DNA of 53,708 nucleotides from the NCBI RefSeq assembly GCF_902705855.1, contig NZ_CACSIJ010000011.1, forward strand, positions 435,127 to 488,834, in the 5' to 3' direction. This DNA comes from Zhongshania aliphaticivorans (GTDB lineage: Bacteria > Pseudomonadota > Gammaproteobacteria > Pseudomonadales > Spongiibacteraceae). Positions 25,382-35,369 of this stretch are shown piece by piece. Position numbers and translations under genes: made by a program. The first letter of the stretch is position 1. Each line of letters opens with the position of its first letter. The notes beneath the pieces are model-generated. The model saw only the letters and a list, made by a program, of their open reading frames with translations, did not search any database and had not been told where the DNA came from.

Positions 25382-26722
25382 TTAGAGCTTAAGTTTTTTC
25401 TCTAAGTAGTGGATGCTAACGCCACCTTCGCGGAAGGCCGCATCTCGCACTAAATCTCGATGTAATTCGGTGTTGGTGCGAATGCCGTCTACCACTAATT
25501 CGTCGAGTGCATTGCGCATACGGCTCAGAGCGATCTCCCGACTGTCACCCCAAGTGATGATTTTAGCGATCATCGAATCGTAATGGGGGGGCACGGTGTA
25601 ACCACTGTATAAATGTGAGTCCACGCGTACGCCGAGTCCGCCTGGCGCGTGATAATGTTTTATCAAGCCTGGGCAGGGCATAAAGGTTTTGGGGTCTTCA
25701 GCGTTGATGCGGCATTCAAAGGCATGGCCCTTGATTTTGATATCGTCCTGCGTGATAGATAATTTCTCACCGCCGGCAATCAGTAGCTGCTGTTTGATCA
25801 AGTCAACACCGGTTACCATTTCACTGACGGGATGCTCAACCTGAATTCGGGTGTTCATCTCGATAAAGAAGAACTGGCCGTTTTCGTATAGGAACTCGAA
25901 GGTGCCCGCACCACGGTAGTTAATAGCAATACAGGCATCTACGCAGGATTTTGCGACCTGATTGCGAATATCGTCTGGAATGCCAGGCGCTGGTGCTTCT
26001 TCAAGCACCTTCTGGTGACGGCGTTGCAATGAGCAGTCCCTGTCACCGAGGTGAATTGCACTACCTTGGCCATCGGCTAAAACTTGAATTTCGACATGGC
26101 GTGGGTTTTCGAGGAATTTCTCGATGTAAACCGTGCCGTCGCCAAAGGCAGCCGAGGCTTCTGATTGGGTAACGTACACCGCATTTAGCAGCGCAGCTTC
26201 GCTGTGCACCACGCGCATACCACGGCCACCGCCACCGGCGGCAGCTTTAATAATAACGGGGTAACCGATACGCTTGGCCACCGCTAGGGTGTGGTCATTA
26301 TCGTCAGTAATTGGGCCGTCTGAGCCGGGCACGGTAGGTACGCCAGCTTTCTTCATTGCCTTAATGGCAGAGACCTTGTCACCCATCATGCGGATAAGGT
26401 CGGGGGTGGGGCCAATGAAGACGAAGCCACTTTTCTCGACTTGTTCTGCAAAGTCGGCATTTTCAGCTAAGAAGCCGTAGCCGGGGTGAATACCCACGGC
26501 ATCGGTGACTTCAGCAGCGCTAATAATAGCCGGAATATTTAGGTAGCTGGCAGGCGACGGAGCGGGGCCGATGCAGACTGACTCATCTGCAAGGCGAACA
26601 TGCATTAGCTCGCGGTCTGCAGTGGAGTGGACTGCGACGGTCTTAATGCCAAGCTCTTTGCAGGCGCGAAGAATACGCAGTGCAATCTCGCCGCGGTTGG
26701 CAATGACAACTTTTTTAAGCAT
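25382..26722 (-). CDS. accC: Acetyl-CoA carboxylase, biotin carboxylase subunit
   Basis: 446 residues, the usual length. Carboxylates biotin on BCCP with ATP and bicarbonate, the first half of malonyl-CoA formation. Features: [44 protein letters not shown]-grasp loop [16 protein letters not shown] (residues about 156-171), [39 protein letters not shown]. It follows accB by 61 bases on the same strand and ends at a strong terminator. Confidence 0.98.
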   Translation of the reverse strand: MLKKVVIANRGEIALRILRACKELGIKTVAVHSTADRELMHVRLADESVCIGPAPSPASYLNIPAIISAAEVTDAVGIHPGYGFLAENADFAEQVEKSGFVFIGPTPDLIRMMGDKVSAIKAMKKAGVPTVPGSDGPITDDNDHTLAVAKRIGYPVIIKAAAGGGGRGMRVVHSEAALLNAVYVTQSEASAAFGDGTVYIEKFLENPRHVEIQVLADGQGSAIHLGDRDCSLQRRHQKVLEEAPAPGIPDDIRNQVAKSCVDACIAINYRGAGTFEFLYENGQFFFIEMNTRIQVEHPVSEMVTGVDLIKQQLLIAGGEKLSITQDDIKIKGHAFECRINAEDPKTFMPCPGLIKHYHAPGGLGVRVDSHLYSGYTVPPHYDSMIAKIITWGDSREIALSRMRNALDELVVDGIRTNTELHRDLVRDAAFREGGVSIHYLEKKLKL

Positions 26723-26783
26723 CTGTAATCAATCCCTTTTGGGTGCGTTGATCGGACAATTGTTTGTTCCGGCTAGGCCGGTT

Positions 26784-27242
26784 TTACACAATAGTGATCA
26801 GGGATTGATCGAATTCTACAGGCTCTGCGTCATCTACAAGAATGGCCTCGATCACGCCAGCTTTGTCGGATTCGATCTGGTTCATCATTTTCATTGCTTC
26901 AACGATACAAATCACATCGCCGACTTTCACGTGTTGGCCAACCTCGATAAAGGCAGGTGATGATGGCGAGGGTGAGCGATAGAAGGTGCCAACCATGGGC
27001 GATTTGATCACATGACCAGTTGGTCCGGCAGCTTTTGGAGCTTCTGCCGGTGCAGCGGCTGGTGCGGGCGCAGCCATAGGTGCTTGCATCATGGGTTGGC
27101 CAATATACTGTGGTGCTGGCATGCCTTTGGCGGCGCTGTTACGACTGATGCGTACAGATTCTTCGCCTTCTTTAATTTCTAGTTCATCGATGTTTGACTC
27201 TTCGAGTAGCTCGATCAATTTTTTTACTTTTCTAATATCCAT
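26784..27242 (-). CDS. accB: Biotin carboxyl carrier protein of acetyl-CoA carboxylase
   Basis: 152 residues. Short N-terminal helix ([34 protein letters not shown]), a Pro/Ala linker (about 45-78), and the biotinyl domain with [18 protein letters not shown] and the [12 protein letters not shown] biotinylation site (Lys about 118). Carries the carboxybiotin between AccC and the carboxyltransferase. Forms a minus-strand unit aroQ-accB-accC with small gaps (34 and 61 bases). Confidence 0.98.
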   Translation of the reverse strand: MDIRKVKKLIELLEESNIDELEIKEGEESVRISRNSAAKGMPAPQYIGQPMMQAPMAAPAPAAAPAEAPKAAGPTGHVIKSPMVGTFYRSPSPSSPAFIEVGQHVKVGDVICIVEAMKMMNQIESDKAGVIEAILVDDAEPVEFDQSLITIV

Positions 27243-27276
27243 AGTCGCTCTCTTGAATGGGCTAAGTTTAATGAAA

Positions 27277-27717
27277 TTATTGGTTTAATTGGTCCATCGC
27301 TGCGTGTAGCGCGAACTGGTAGCCTTGGGCGCCCAGACCGCAGATGACACCGCGGGCAATGTCCGAAAAATAGGAGTGGTGACGAAAACTGTCCCGTGCA
27401 TGCACATTGGACAGATGTACTTCAATAAAGGGAATGTCGACCGCAAGCAGAGCGTCGCGCAGGGCAATGCTAGTGTGGGTAAACGCTGCCGGATTAAAAA
27501 TAATAAAATTAATGCCTTCTGGTCGGGCCAGATGAATGCGGTCTATTAGCTCGTATTCAGCATTGCTTTGCATAGCTTGCAGGTGGTGACCCCGCTCTTT
27601 GGCGCTGAGCTGTAGTCGCGCATCAATATCCGCCAGCGTGTCGCTGCCGTAAACGCCGGGTTCACGGGTGCCGAGTAGATTTAGATTAGGGCCGTGAAGA
27701 ACGAGTATCGATGCCAT
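27277..27717 (-). CDS. aroQ: 3-dehydroquinate dehydratase, type II
   Basis: 146 residues. Removes water from dehydroquinate in the shikimate pathway. Motifs: [23 protein letters not shown] (with the lid-loop Arg and catalytic Tyr), [34 protein letters not shown] and [22 protein letters not shown]. Feeds chorismate, the substrate of the TrpE in this window. Cotranscribed with accBC as in Pseudomonas. Confidence 0.98.
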   Translation of the reverse strand: MASILVLHGPNLNLLGTREPGVYGSDTLADIDARLQLSAKERGHHLQAMQSNAEYELIDRIHLARPEGINFIIFNPAAFTHTSIALRDALLAVDIPFIEVHLSNVHARDSFRHHSYFSDIARGVICGLGAQGYQFALHAAMDQLNQ

Positions 27718-27897
27718 AAGTTACTGCTTGAATGAGCCAATCAGAGTATAGCGCGATTGTGCCTTATTTGGATTTATGAGTCCAACGCATAGCGTGAATT
27801 TTTTAAGATAGCGTCCAGTTGCCTGCAAGTTTCCAGAAGTTAGCTGGAGTTTTGTAAGCAGCAGTGTTTTCGGTGTTAACACTGTAAGCGGCTAATC

Positions 27898-29592
27898 TTA
27901 TCTGTTTAGTAGCTCAATGATCATTGGTTTGGTCAGTACTTGGGGCAGCATAATTGCCGTCGCGCTGAGATCGGCAGGGTAGTATACGTATAGAGGAATA
28001 CCATTGCGCTGATATTCGGCTAATAGCGCAGTGATAGCGGGATCGTAGCGGGTCCAGTCGGCGATTAAATAGTGCACATTGTGCTTAATAAATGCATCGC
28101 GAATCGTTTTGGTATTGAGAACCAGCGTTTCGTTGGCCGCGCAGGTGATACACCAGTCGGCGGTGACATCAAGAAAGACGTTCTGGCCATTTTCCCGCAG
28201 TCGTTGAATTTCACTTTTGTTAAACTGATCACTTGCCAGTTTTGACTCACTCGACGGTGAGTTTAAGCTGATGACGAGGCCTGCGAGGCTAGCAATGATG
28301 GTGAGTGCCGCTAATATTTTTTTGCCGTGGCCATGTAGCCATAATCCGAAACCAATTAGTAGCCATGTTAAGTGCGTGATAGCCATACCGTTGGCGCCAG
28401 TTTGGCGACCAATGACCCACGCTAGCCAAATGGCCGTTGCCAGTAGCGGAAAGCCGAGAAGTTGGCGCAGTGTAATCATCCAGTTGCCGGGCTTGGGTAG
28501 TTTGCGCAAGCCAGTGGGAAACAGGGTCAGCAGCAGTACGGGCAGCGCCATGCCCATGCCGATAAAGGCAAATACTAATAGTGCAATAAACGCGGGTTGG
28601 CTGGCGGCGAAGCCGACGGCGGTGCCCATAAAGGGTGCGGTGCAGGGGCTGGCGACGACGGTGGCGAGGACACCGGTGAAAAAACTACCGCGATAGCCTT
28701 TGTCGCGACTTAAATCGCTGCCGACATTCATCCAGCTGCCGCCAATCTCAAACAAGCCAAAGAGGTTGAGTGCCAGCACAAAAAATAAGCTGGCCAGCAG
28801 TGCAACAAACCATGGTGTTTGCAGTTGAAAGCCCCAGCCAATGGCTTGGCCAGCCTGTTGCAAGGCAATTAACACACCCGCTACCAATACAAAGCTGCTG
28901 ACTACGCCGGCACTATAAATGAAGCCGTGTTTTAGCGGACTGCCTTCATTTGTATTAGTAAAGCTCAGCACTTTTAGGCCGAGTACGGGGAACACGCAGG
29001 GCATGAGATTTAGGATGGCGCCACCGAGCGCGGCGAAAAGTAAAATAAGCCACAGGGCGTGATTGCCCTCGGTTTCGCCTGACAGCGTAACCGAGCGGGT
29101 AGTGGTACTTGTCGAGTCGGTTTGATTGACAAGGCGTTGCTGGGGATCAACGTGGTAATACTGAGTTTGCGGCGGGTAGCAAAGTCCGGCATCGGCGCAG
29201 CCCTGTGAGGTGACCGAGAGTGTAAAGGGGTTTGGGGGTAGTTCGCTTAGGGTGATACTTGTACCGTGGTAATAGACTTCTGTTTCGCCAAAATTTGGGT
29301 CTTGTTTTAGTTTGCCGGCGTCGAAGTCTGTTGCGATATCGACGGGTTTGCCATTGAGGCTCGCTTTAATCGCGAATCGCTCTTTGTATAGATAATAGCC
29401 TTCCGCTGCGGTCCAATTTAGCAGTAAGTTCTGTTCATTCCACAGCAGCTGTGACTGGTATGCCTCTTCAACCGGTAGAAATGTCGGCGCACTGTCGCCA
29501 AATGCCACAGGTTTGGGGGCGGAAAAAAAATCATCTGCGCTGTAAGCCGGGCCGGCTAATAGCAGAATTACCAATAATAAAAACGGCTTCAT
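27898..29592 (-). CDS. dsbD: Thiol:disulfide interchange protein DsbD
   Basis: 564 residues from ATG at 29592; a GTG four codons upstream is the alternative. DsbD carries reductant from cytosolic thioredoxin to the periplasm. Order: signal peptide (FLLLVILLLAGPAYSADD), N-terminal domain with GCADAGLCYPP (two Cys), about eight membrane helices with catalytic Cys in NLMPCVFPVLGLK and VASPCTAPFMG, and a C-terminal thioredoxin domain with TADWCITCAAN (CxxC). In Pseudomonas the gene is dipZ and also lies beside aroQ. Divergent from the copper chaperone gene. Confidence 0.96.
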   Translation of the reverse strand: MKPFLLLVILLLAGPAYSADDFFSAPKPVAFGDSAPTFLPVEEAYQSQLLWNEQNLLLNWTAAEGYYLYKERFAIKASLNGKPVDIATDFDAGKLKQDPNFGETEVYYHGTSITLSELPPNPFTLSVTSQGCADAGLCYPPQTQYYHVDPQQRLVNQTDSTSTTTRSVTLSGETEGNHALWLILLFAALGGAILNLMPCVFPVLGLKVLSFTNTNEGSPLKHGFIYSAGVVSSFVLVAGVLIALQQAGQAIGWGFQLQTPWFVALLASLFFVLALNLFGLFEIGGSWMNVGSDLSRDKGYRGSFFTGVLATVVASPCTAPFMGTAVGFAASQPAFIALLVFAFIGMGMALPVLLLTLFPTGLRKLPKPGNWMITLRQLLGFPLLATAIWLAWVIGRQTGANGMAITHLTWLLIGFGLWLHGHGKKILAALTIIASLAGLVISLNSPSSESKLASDQFNKSEIQRLRENGQNVFLDVTADWCITCAANETLVLNTKTIRDAFIKHNVHYLIADWTRYDPAITALLAEYQRNGIPLYVYYPADLSATAIMLPQVLTKPMIIELLNR

Positions 29593-29732
29593 AAATACAA
29601 TCACTTACGCTGTAGCGGTATGATACGTTAAATTCGATAGCTTGGACGTTTGAGTATAACTTTGGTGCCAACATGCAGGTATTTTAATATGTGCTGTGTA
29701 TGTTGGTGCGGCTATTCTGGGGGAAAATTGTG

Positions 29733-30194
29733 GTGAAGTTTAGGGCTTGCGCCCTGTTTATATGTCTTGCGATGCCAGTTGTGACGCAGGCGCTTGAGAT
29801 TAAAAGTGCCTATGTTCGTGGTTTACCGCCAAATCAGCGGAATACCGCTGCATTTTTTAGTGTGGAAAATTCTGGTACTGAAGTCGTAGAGCTGCAAGCG
29901 GGTAGCAGCGATGCTGCGGCACGTCTTGAAATTCACGCTCATCAACACCAAAACGGCATGATGTCGATGCAGATGCAGCCGTCAGTGCGTATTGAGGCGG
30001 GGCAGCGCATTCGCTTTGTGCCCGGTGGTTATCATCTTATGTTGATTGATCTTAAGCAGCCCTTAATAGAAGGCGACTCAGTTAGCTTTAGTTTGAGAAC
30101 TGTAGGTGGTGAGGAGCTAAGCGTGACGGCGCCAGTGATTAGTGTGCTAAATGAAGCGTCTGCACTAAATGACATAATAGGAAAACAGCCATGA
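29733..30194 (+). CDS. Periplasmic copper chaperone, PCuAC family
   Basis: 153 residues; start chosen at the GTG 29733 (29730 also possible), with GGGGG nine bases upstream. Signal peptide (FRACALFICLAMPVVTQALE), then a single PCuAC domain: AYVRGLPPNQRNTAAFFSVEN, EIHAHQHQNGMMSMQ and FVPGGYHLMLIDLKQPL. The His and Met ligands of the family pattern (HxM and MxM around the two stretches) are present. The family delivers Cu(I) to cytochrome oxidase CuA, which needs reduced thiols; divergent dsbD fits. It overlaps the next gene by four bases. Confidence 0.88.
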   Translation: MKFRACALFICLAMPVVTQALEIKSAYVRGLPPNQRNTAAFFSVENSGTEVVELQAGSSDAAARLEIHAHQHQNGMMSMQMQPSVRIEAGQRIRFVPGGYHLMLIDLKQPLIEGDSVSFSLRTVGGEELSVTAPVISVLNEASALNDIIGKQP

Positions 30195-31228
30195 TAAAGC
30201 AGAGAATAACAGACGCCTTTGGCGCTGCGAAAGAAGCGATGCAGGACTGGCTGGGAAATGGCGTAGCGTGGCGCATTGCGGCCGTTGCGGTACCCTTGTA
30301 TTTGCTTTTGGTGATGGTGCTTGGGGTGTATTGGAGCTTTACCCCTGAAATACCAGGAACCCGGTATTTACAACAAGATGCAAAAAAGGCGGTGGTGGGC
30401 ACGGCGACAACATCAGCTTTAATCGATGTGAGCGAAGTGTTATTGAACAAGCCTGGCGGTTTTATCGGTAATGATATTACCCCACCCGGCATTTTTATGG
30501 ATGATATGCCAGCGTGGGAGTACGGTGTACTTATTCAGGTGCGGGATCTAAGTAGAGCTATGCGCGAAAGCTTCAGTCGCTCGCAGTCGCAGTCCCAAGA
30601 AGATACAGATTTAGCAAAGGCCGAGCCTCGATTTAATTTTTCAAATAATAGTTGGGCAGTGCCAGCCTCTGAGTCAGAGTACGGGCAGGGGATTAAATAT
30701 TTAAAAGCCTATCGCAAACGGCTTAGTGATGTAGACGACCCGCAGGCGCAATTTTATGCGCGAGCAGACAATTTGCGTTATTGGTTGGCGGGGGTGGAGT
30801 CGCGTTTAGGGAGTTTGTCGCAGCGCTTGAGCGCCAGTGTTGGACGGCCGCGACTGAATACTGATTTGGCGAACGACGCCAATGCGCGGCAATCAACCCC
30901 AGCAGAGAGTGAGCAGCGGGTAAAAACGCCGTGGTTAAAGCTAGACAATGTGTTTTACGAGTCGCGGGGCACAGCTTGGGCCTTGATTTGTTTTCTGCGT
31001 GCCGTTGAGGTTGATTTCGCCGACGTACTTGCCAATAAAAATGCAGCGGTAAGCTTGCGGCAAATTATCCGCGAGCTAGAGGGAACCCAGCAGGCAATGT
31101 ACAGCCCAATGGTGTTGAACGGTGGCGGTTTCGGCTTGCTCGCCAATCATTCGTTAGTTATGGCCTCGTATATAACTCGGGCCAATGCTGCGATTACTGA
31201 TTTACGTGATTTATTGTCCCAAGGATAA
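30191..31228 (+). CDS. DUF2333 family protein
   Basis: 345 residues with one N-terminal membrane segment (AVPLYLLLVMVLGVYWSFTP, about 32-51) and a long, mostly helical periplasmic or envelope part. Recognised as DUF2333 from FIGNDITPPGIFMDDMPAWEYGVLIQVRDLSRAMRESFSRSQ and the later WLKLDNVFYESRGTAWALICFLRAVEVDF. Function unknown. Starts at an ATG overlapping the PCuAC stop (ATGA) with AGGAAAACAGCC before it. YajG-like gene follows at once. Confidence 0.85.
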   Translation: MIKQRITDAFGAAKEAMQDWLGNGVAWRIAAVAVPLYLLLVMVLGVYWSFTPEIPGTRYLQQDAKKAVVGTATTSALIDVSEVLLNKPGGFIGNDITPPGIFMDDMPAWEYGVLIQVRDLSRAMRESFSRSQSQSQEDTDLAKAEPRFNFSNNSWAVPASESEYGQGIKYLKAYRKRLSDVDDPQAQFYARADNLRYWLAGVESRLGSLSQRLSASVGRPRLNTDLANDANARQSTPAESEQRVKTPWLKLDNVFYESRGTAWALICFLRAVEVDFADVLANKNAAVSLRQIIRELEGTQQAMYSPMVLNGGGFGLLANHSLVMASYITRANAAITDLRDLLSQG

Positions 31229-31231
31229 GTG

Positions 31232-31819
31232 ATGAGCTACACAACAATGATGAAAGGAATTGTCTTAACGGCTGCGCTGCTGATAACAGCGTGTGCGCAG
31301 AGTCCACAAGCGATTAGGGTTGAGCCAACATTTGCGGCACCAACACAAATGGATGGCGGGCAGAGTCCAGTGCACGTGCGAGTAAGTGATCAGCGTGCAA
31401 ACAAAGTCTTGGGCAGTCGTGGTGGTGCTTATCGTGAAACGTCAGTGATCACCTTAGCGAATAACTTGTCGTTACCAGTAGAGAAGGCGCTATCTTCGCA
31501 TATGGCGGCAATGGGCTATGACGTAGATAGCTTAAGCCCAGCGACGGCTGATTTGCACGTTATTTTCACGTCCTTAGTTTATAACCACCCAAAAGAAGAT
31601 GGTGTTGGTTATGATATGGATATGTCGGCGACGGTAGAGGTTGAGGTGCGACGGGGCAATGAGCATTATCAGGGCCGGTATCGTATAAAGCGGAATCAAA
31701 AATTCTTTAAAACCCCAAGCGACGCTCAAAATACCAAACTGGTGAATGAGCTGGTGGCTGAAGTGCTAGAAAGTATGCTTTCAGATCCGAAGTTAGTGGC
31801 GTTTTTGCAGAAAAATTAA
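31232..31819 (+). CDS. yajG: YajG family lipoprotein
   Basis: 195 residues from ATG at 31232, six bases after AAGGA (a GTG at 31229 also fits). A lipobox LLITACAQ marks the lipidated Cys. The mature part has the YajG layout: PVHVRVSDQRANKVLGSRGG, ANNLSLPVEKALSSHMAAMGYD, and VVF/MS strands ending LVNELVAEVLESMLSDPKL. Probably an outer-membrane-associated lipoprotein of unknown function. Last gene of the PCuAC-DUF2333-yajG unit, followed by a strong terminator. Confidence 0.87.
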   Translation: MSYTTMMKGIVLTAALLITACAQSPQAIRVEPTFAAPTQMDGGQSPVHVRVSDQRANKVLGSRGGAYRETSVITLANNLSLPVEKALSSHMAAMGYDVDSLSPATADLHVIFTSLVYNHPKEDGVGYDMDMSATVEVEVRRGNEHYQGRYRIKRNQKFFKTPSDAQNTKLVNELVAEVLESMLSDPKLVAFLQKN

Positions 31820-31846
31820 ACGGTTTACTACTCGAAAAATAAAAAG

Positions 31847-31877
31847 GCAGAGCTCTTTGCGGGGCTCTGCTTTTTTT
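31847..31877. terminator. Bidirectional terminator between yajG-like and adenosine-kinase-like genes
   Basis: GCAGAGC / GCTCTGC stem (10-base loop) followed by seven T on the plus strand and preceded by five A, so it can work for the convergent genes on both strands. Confidence 0.92.
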
Positions 31878-31894
31878 ACGGCGCTTGAATGTGC

Positions 31895-32890
31895 TTAAAC
31901 AAGACCTGCGAGTAACTCGCTGTGCTTTGGCCCAGCAAGGCGGGGCCCGTATTGCGACACCACTTCAGCTGCGGCGCGGCTCGCTAAGTCGCCGGCTTGT
32001 TTAAAGTCGTAGCCGTGGGTGATGGCGTACAAAAACGCCCCTGCAAACATGTCGCCGGCACCGTTGGTGTCGATGGCCTTGACCTTATGTCCGCTGACCT
32101 TGTGCAGCTCCTTGCCATCAAATACCAATGCGCCTTCGGCGCCTAAGGTAATAGCGAAGGTTTTGCTGATGTCTTTTAGGGCTGTAACCGCATCATCTAA
32201 AGAATCGCTTTGCGCCCAACCTAGAGCCTCTGCCTCATTGCAGAATATGAGATCCACGCCGTCGCCTAGCATTTCCACTAAGCCGTCGCGAAAAAAGCTG
32301 ACCATGCCTGGGTCTGAAAAACTCAGGGCGGTTTTAACGCCATTTTGCTCGGCTATTTTACGGCCGGCAATGGCAGCAGCGCGGCCAGTATCAGATGTGA
32401 CTAAATAGCCTTCGGCGTAAAAATATTCTGAATCCGCGAGGGCGGTTTCATTTAGTTCGTTAACCGACAGTGTTTCGCTAATACCTAAGTTGGTATTCAT
32501 GCTGCGTTCGGCATCTGGGCTAATGAGCACCAGGCATTTACCGGTAACACCTGTAGATTTTTCGCCGTCAAAGTCGGCATCTACCCCAGCGGCTTTGATA
32601 TCATTCATGAAAAAATCGCCGTGTTGATCGTTAGCGACTTTGCAAGAATAGTAGTTTTTGGCACCAAAATAGGCAGCGGCAATAATGGAGTTACAGGCAG
32701 AGCCACCGCTGGCTAAACTAGCATGAACCATATGGCTGCTTAGCTTGTCCAAGAGTTCCTGTTGACGGGCTGCGTCAACGAGGGTCATTAGGCCTTTTTC
32801 AACGCCAAGAGACGTGAGCTCTTGGTCATTAATTTCAATTTCGGTGTCGACCAGCGCAGCGCCAATGCCATAGAGGTGGTATTTTTTCAT
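31895..32890 (-). CDS. PfkB-family sugar/nucleoside kinase (adenosine kinase-like)
   Basis: 331 residues. PfkB folds shown by GIGAALVDTEIEI at the N-terminus, SLASGGSACNSIIAAAYFGAKN, and the signature DTNGAGDMFAGAFLYAITHG (catalytic Asp, about 278-297). Overall likeness is to the bacterial adenosine kinase group; a ribokinase or inosine kinase activity cannot be excluded. Phosphorylates the 5' hydroxyl with ATP, a purine salvage role that would complement the purHD pathway here. Monocistronic, convergent with yajG-like gene. Confidence 0.85.
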   Translation of the reverse strand: MKKYHLYGIGAALVDTEIEINDQELTSLGVEKGLMTLVDAARQQELLDKLSSHMVHASLASGGSACNSIIAAAYFGAKNYYSCKVANDQHGDFFMNDIKAAGVDADFDGEKSTGVTGKCLVLISPDAERSMNTNLGISETLSVNELNETALADSEYFYAEGYLVTSDTGRAAAIAGRKIAEQNGVKTALSFSDPGMVSFFRDGLVEMLGDGVDLIFCNEAEALGWAQSDSLDDAVTALKDISKTFAITLGAEGALVFDGKELHKVSGHKVKAIDTNGAGDMFAGAFLYAITHGYDFKQAGDLASRAAAEVVSQYGPRLAGPKHSELLAGLV

Positions 32891-33043
32891 CTTATTTGCC
32901 AGTTACTTGCGGTAAAGTGCCGCTATTATCCGGTTTGAATGTCGATTTGCAATGCGCTGGCGCTGTAATAGCGTTAACACCAGCGTATTAATGCTTTGAA
33001 TGAAGTCTTATGTGTATTAATGAAAATTATTTGGTTGTGATGA

Positions 33044-35353
33044 ATGGCTAAAAAATCCCCCAAGCGCGGTAGCGGCAGGTTTCGTAAATTTAAATTTCGA
33101 AATATTTCCTGGTTGGGTTTGTTTTTGAAACTCTCGCTGGTTGGTCTGGTGTTATTGCTTATCTTGTTTGCTTATAGCGATGCGAAGGTGCGTGGTGCAT
33201 TTGACGCTAAGCGTTATGAACAGCCGGCAAAGGTGTATGCGCGGCCTCTGGTTTTGGCATCCGGTGCGATTTTGACGGCCTATGAATTAGAGTCTGAGCT
33301 TGGCGAATTGGGCTATCGCTCTCGAAAATTAGTGAATGAGCCGGGTACATACCATCGTCAAGGCGATCATTTTTCAATATTTATACGGCCCTTTAATTTT
33401 GCCGACGGCGATCGGCCGGCGCGCAAAATTGAGTTAGATATGGGGGTGACCACGGTTGGCGTGTTACGCAATAGCCTAGGTGAACGGATTGCCGAAGAGC
33501 AATTAGACCCCATGGTCATTGGTGGTGTATATCCAGGGCGACATGAAGATCGCTTGATGTTGAGCTTGCCAGAAGTACCGCAAATGTTGATTGAAACCTT
33601 GGTGCAGGTAGAAGATCAGCATTTTTACAGCCATTTTGGTATTTCACCACGTAGTATCGCCCGCGCGTTTCTAGCAAATATTAAAGCAGGTCGTACCGTA
33701 CAGGGTGGCAGCACGCTAACCCAGCAGCTAGTGAAAAACACCATTTTAAGCAGCGAGCGCAGCCTGTGGCGTAAGGCCAAAGAAGCGGTGATGTCGATTC
33801 TCACCGAAATGCACTACAGCAAAGATCGTATTCTTGAAGCGTATATAAATGAAGTGTATTTGGGGCAGGAGGGCAACCGCGCCATTCACGGTTTTGGTTT
33901 GGCTGCGCGTCACTATTTTAATAGACCGCTGGACGAATTAAATCTTGCGCAAATCTCCATGCTGGTCGGCTTGGTGAAAGGCCCTTCTTACTACGATCCT
34001 TGGCGTCATCCTGAGCGGGCTAAAAATCGTCGTAATATAGTGATGGGTGAGTTGGCTGAGCAGGGTTGGTTGACCCCCGCACAATTGGCGGCGTGGCAAA
34101 AAGAGCCGCTGGAATTGGCGAAATCCTCGGCATTAGATGGCGTTTATCCCGCCTATGTGGATTTAGTCCGCCGTCAACTTAGTCGTGATTACCAAAGCAA
34201 GGAGTTACAAAATAGTGGCCTGAGAATTTTCACGCCCTTTGATCCGGTTCTTCAACGGCGTGCAGAGAAGGCGACGGTAAAATCCTTGGCACGTTTGGAA
34301 AGCCGTCAAAAAGATCTACAAGTTGCCATGGTGGTTACGCGGGTTAACAGCGGCGATGTGGTAGCGGTGATTGGCGGTAAACGGCCGCGATATGCTGGTT
34401 TTAACCGCGCCTTAGATGCATTGCGACCTATTGGTTCTTTAGCGAAGCCAGCGGTATTTTTGGCGGCGCTTAATCAGCCGCGGTACTACAATTTATTAAC
34501 GCGGGTATCTGACGAACCGATCACTATTCCGAATGCCAATGGCTCGCTCTGGAAACCGTCTAATTACGACCGCAAATCCCACGGTAATGTGCCTTTGCAT
34601 ACCGCGCTAGCGCATTCTTATAACATTGCTACCGCTCGCTTGGGAATGGAGGTGGGCTTAAGTAATGTCATGGATATGTTCCAGCGCTTGGGTATTCAGC
34701 GGCCTTTGCTGGAGGTGCCGTCGATGTTGCTGGGGGCGGCACAATTGGCGCCGATTGAAGTGGCGTCTATGTATCAGACGATTGCGGCAGAAGGTCGCTA
34801 TACCCCCTTGCGAACGATTTATGCAATTTCGGATAGTAAAGGCAAGCTTCTGGCGCGCTACCCGCAAAAGCCTAAGCAAGTTGTTAACCCTGCAGCGGTG
34901 CATGTATTGCAATATGCGATGTTAGAAACCGTGCGCGAAGGCACAGGCAAAGGGGTGTATAACGTTTTGCCTAAAGACTATCGCGTGGCGGGTAAGACCG
35001 GTACTAGTAACGATACCCGCGATTCATGGTTTGCCGGATTTGCTGGGGATTATATGGCGGTGGTGTGGATGGGTTTAGATAATAACGCATCAACTGGCTT
35101 AACCGGCGCAAGTGGTGCGCTCACCGTGTGGCGGCAGTTTATGGCAGAGGCCAGTACCGAGCAAATGCCGTTCTCGCAAACGGCGGGAGTTGAGTATCAG
35201 TGGGTTGATGGCGGGTCTGGTAAATTAACTCAGTCCTGGTGCGAAGGTGCGCGGTATATGCCGTTTATGAGTGGCAGCGCACCGACTGAAAGCGGTGGCT
35301 GCGCACCAGATGGCGAGAAAATGTGGAAGTGGTTTAAAGGCGTGTTCGATTGA
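33044..35353 (+). CDS. mrcB: Penicillin-binding protein 1B (bifunctional)
   Basis: 769 residues. Cytoplasmic basic tail (KKSPKRGSGRFRKFKFR), membrane anchor (about 22-45), UB2H-type region (about 70-160) that in E. coli binds LpoB, transglycosylase with catalytic Glu in VEDQHFYSHFGISPRS (about 190) and QGGSTLTQQLVKN, and transpeptidase with SLAKP (Ser about 465), SYN and KTGTSND (Lys about 651). Makes and cross-links peptidoglycan at the inner membrane. The C-terminus is Cys-containing (WCEGARYMPFMSG). Single gene. Confidence 0.97.
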   Translation: MAKKSPKRGSGRFRKFKFRNISWLGLFLKLSLVGLVLLLILFAYSDAKVRGAFDAKRYEQPAKVYARPLVLASGAILTAYELESELGELGYRSRKLVNEPGTYHRQGDHFSIFIRPFNFADGDRPARKIELDMGVTTVGVLRNSLGERIAEEQLDPMVIGGVYPGRHEDRLMLSLPEVPQMLIETLVQVEDQHFYSHFGISPRSIARAFLANIKAGRTVQGGSTLTQQLVKNTILSSERSLWRKAKEAVMSILTEMHYSKDRILEAYINEVYLGQEGNRAIHGFGLAARHYFNRPLDELNLAQISMLVGLVKGPSYYDPWRHPERAKNRRNIVMGELAEQGWLTPAQLAAWQKEPLELAKSSALDGVYPAYVDLVRRQLSRDYQSKELQNSGLRIFTPFDPVLQRRAEKATVKSLARLESRQKDLQVAMVVTRVNSGDVVAVIGGKRPRYAGFNRALDALRPIGSLAKPAVFLAALNQPRYYNLLTRVSDEPITIPNANGSLWKPSNYDRKSHGNVPLHTALAHSYNIATARLGMEVGLSNVMDMFQRLGIQRPLLEVPSMLLGAAQLAPIEVASMYQTIAAEGRYTPLRTIYAISDSKGKLLARYPQKPKQVVNPAAVHVLQYAMLETVREGTGKGVYNVLPKDYRVAGKTGTSNDTRDSWFAGFAGDYMAVVWMGLDNNASTGLTGASGALTVWRQFMAEASTEQMPFSQTAGVEYQWVDGGSGKLTQSWCEGARYMPFMSGSAPTESGGCAPDGEKMWKWFKGVFD

Positions 35354-35367
35354 TCAAACACGCTTTT
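35340..35367 (+). terminator. Terminator overlapping the mrcB 3' end
   Basis: GCGTGTT / AACACGC stem with 10-base loop, followed by TTTT. The left arm and the mrcB stop codon lie inside it; the convergent ABC gene ends at 35370. Confidence 0.7.
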
Positions 35368-35369
35368 AA

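Noticed and set aside
27863-27883. AGTGTT/AACACT hairpin after dsbD as a terminator
   Set aside because: Weak A/T-rich stem with no T run on the minus strand.
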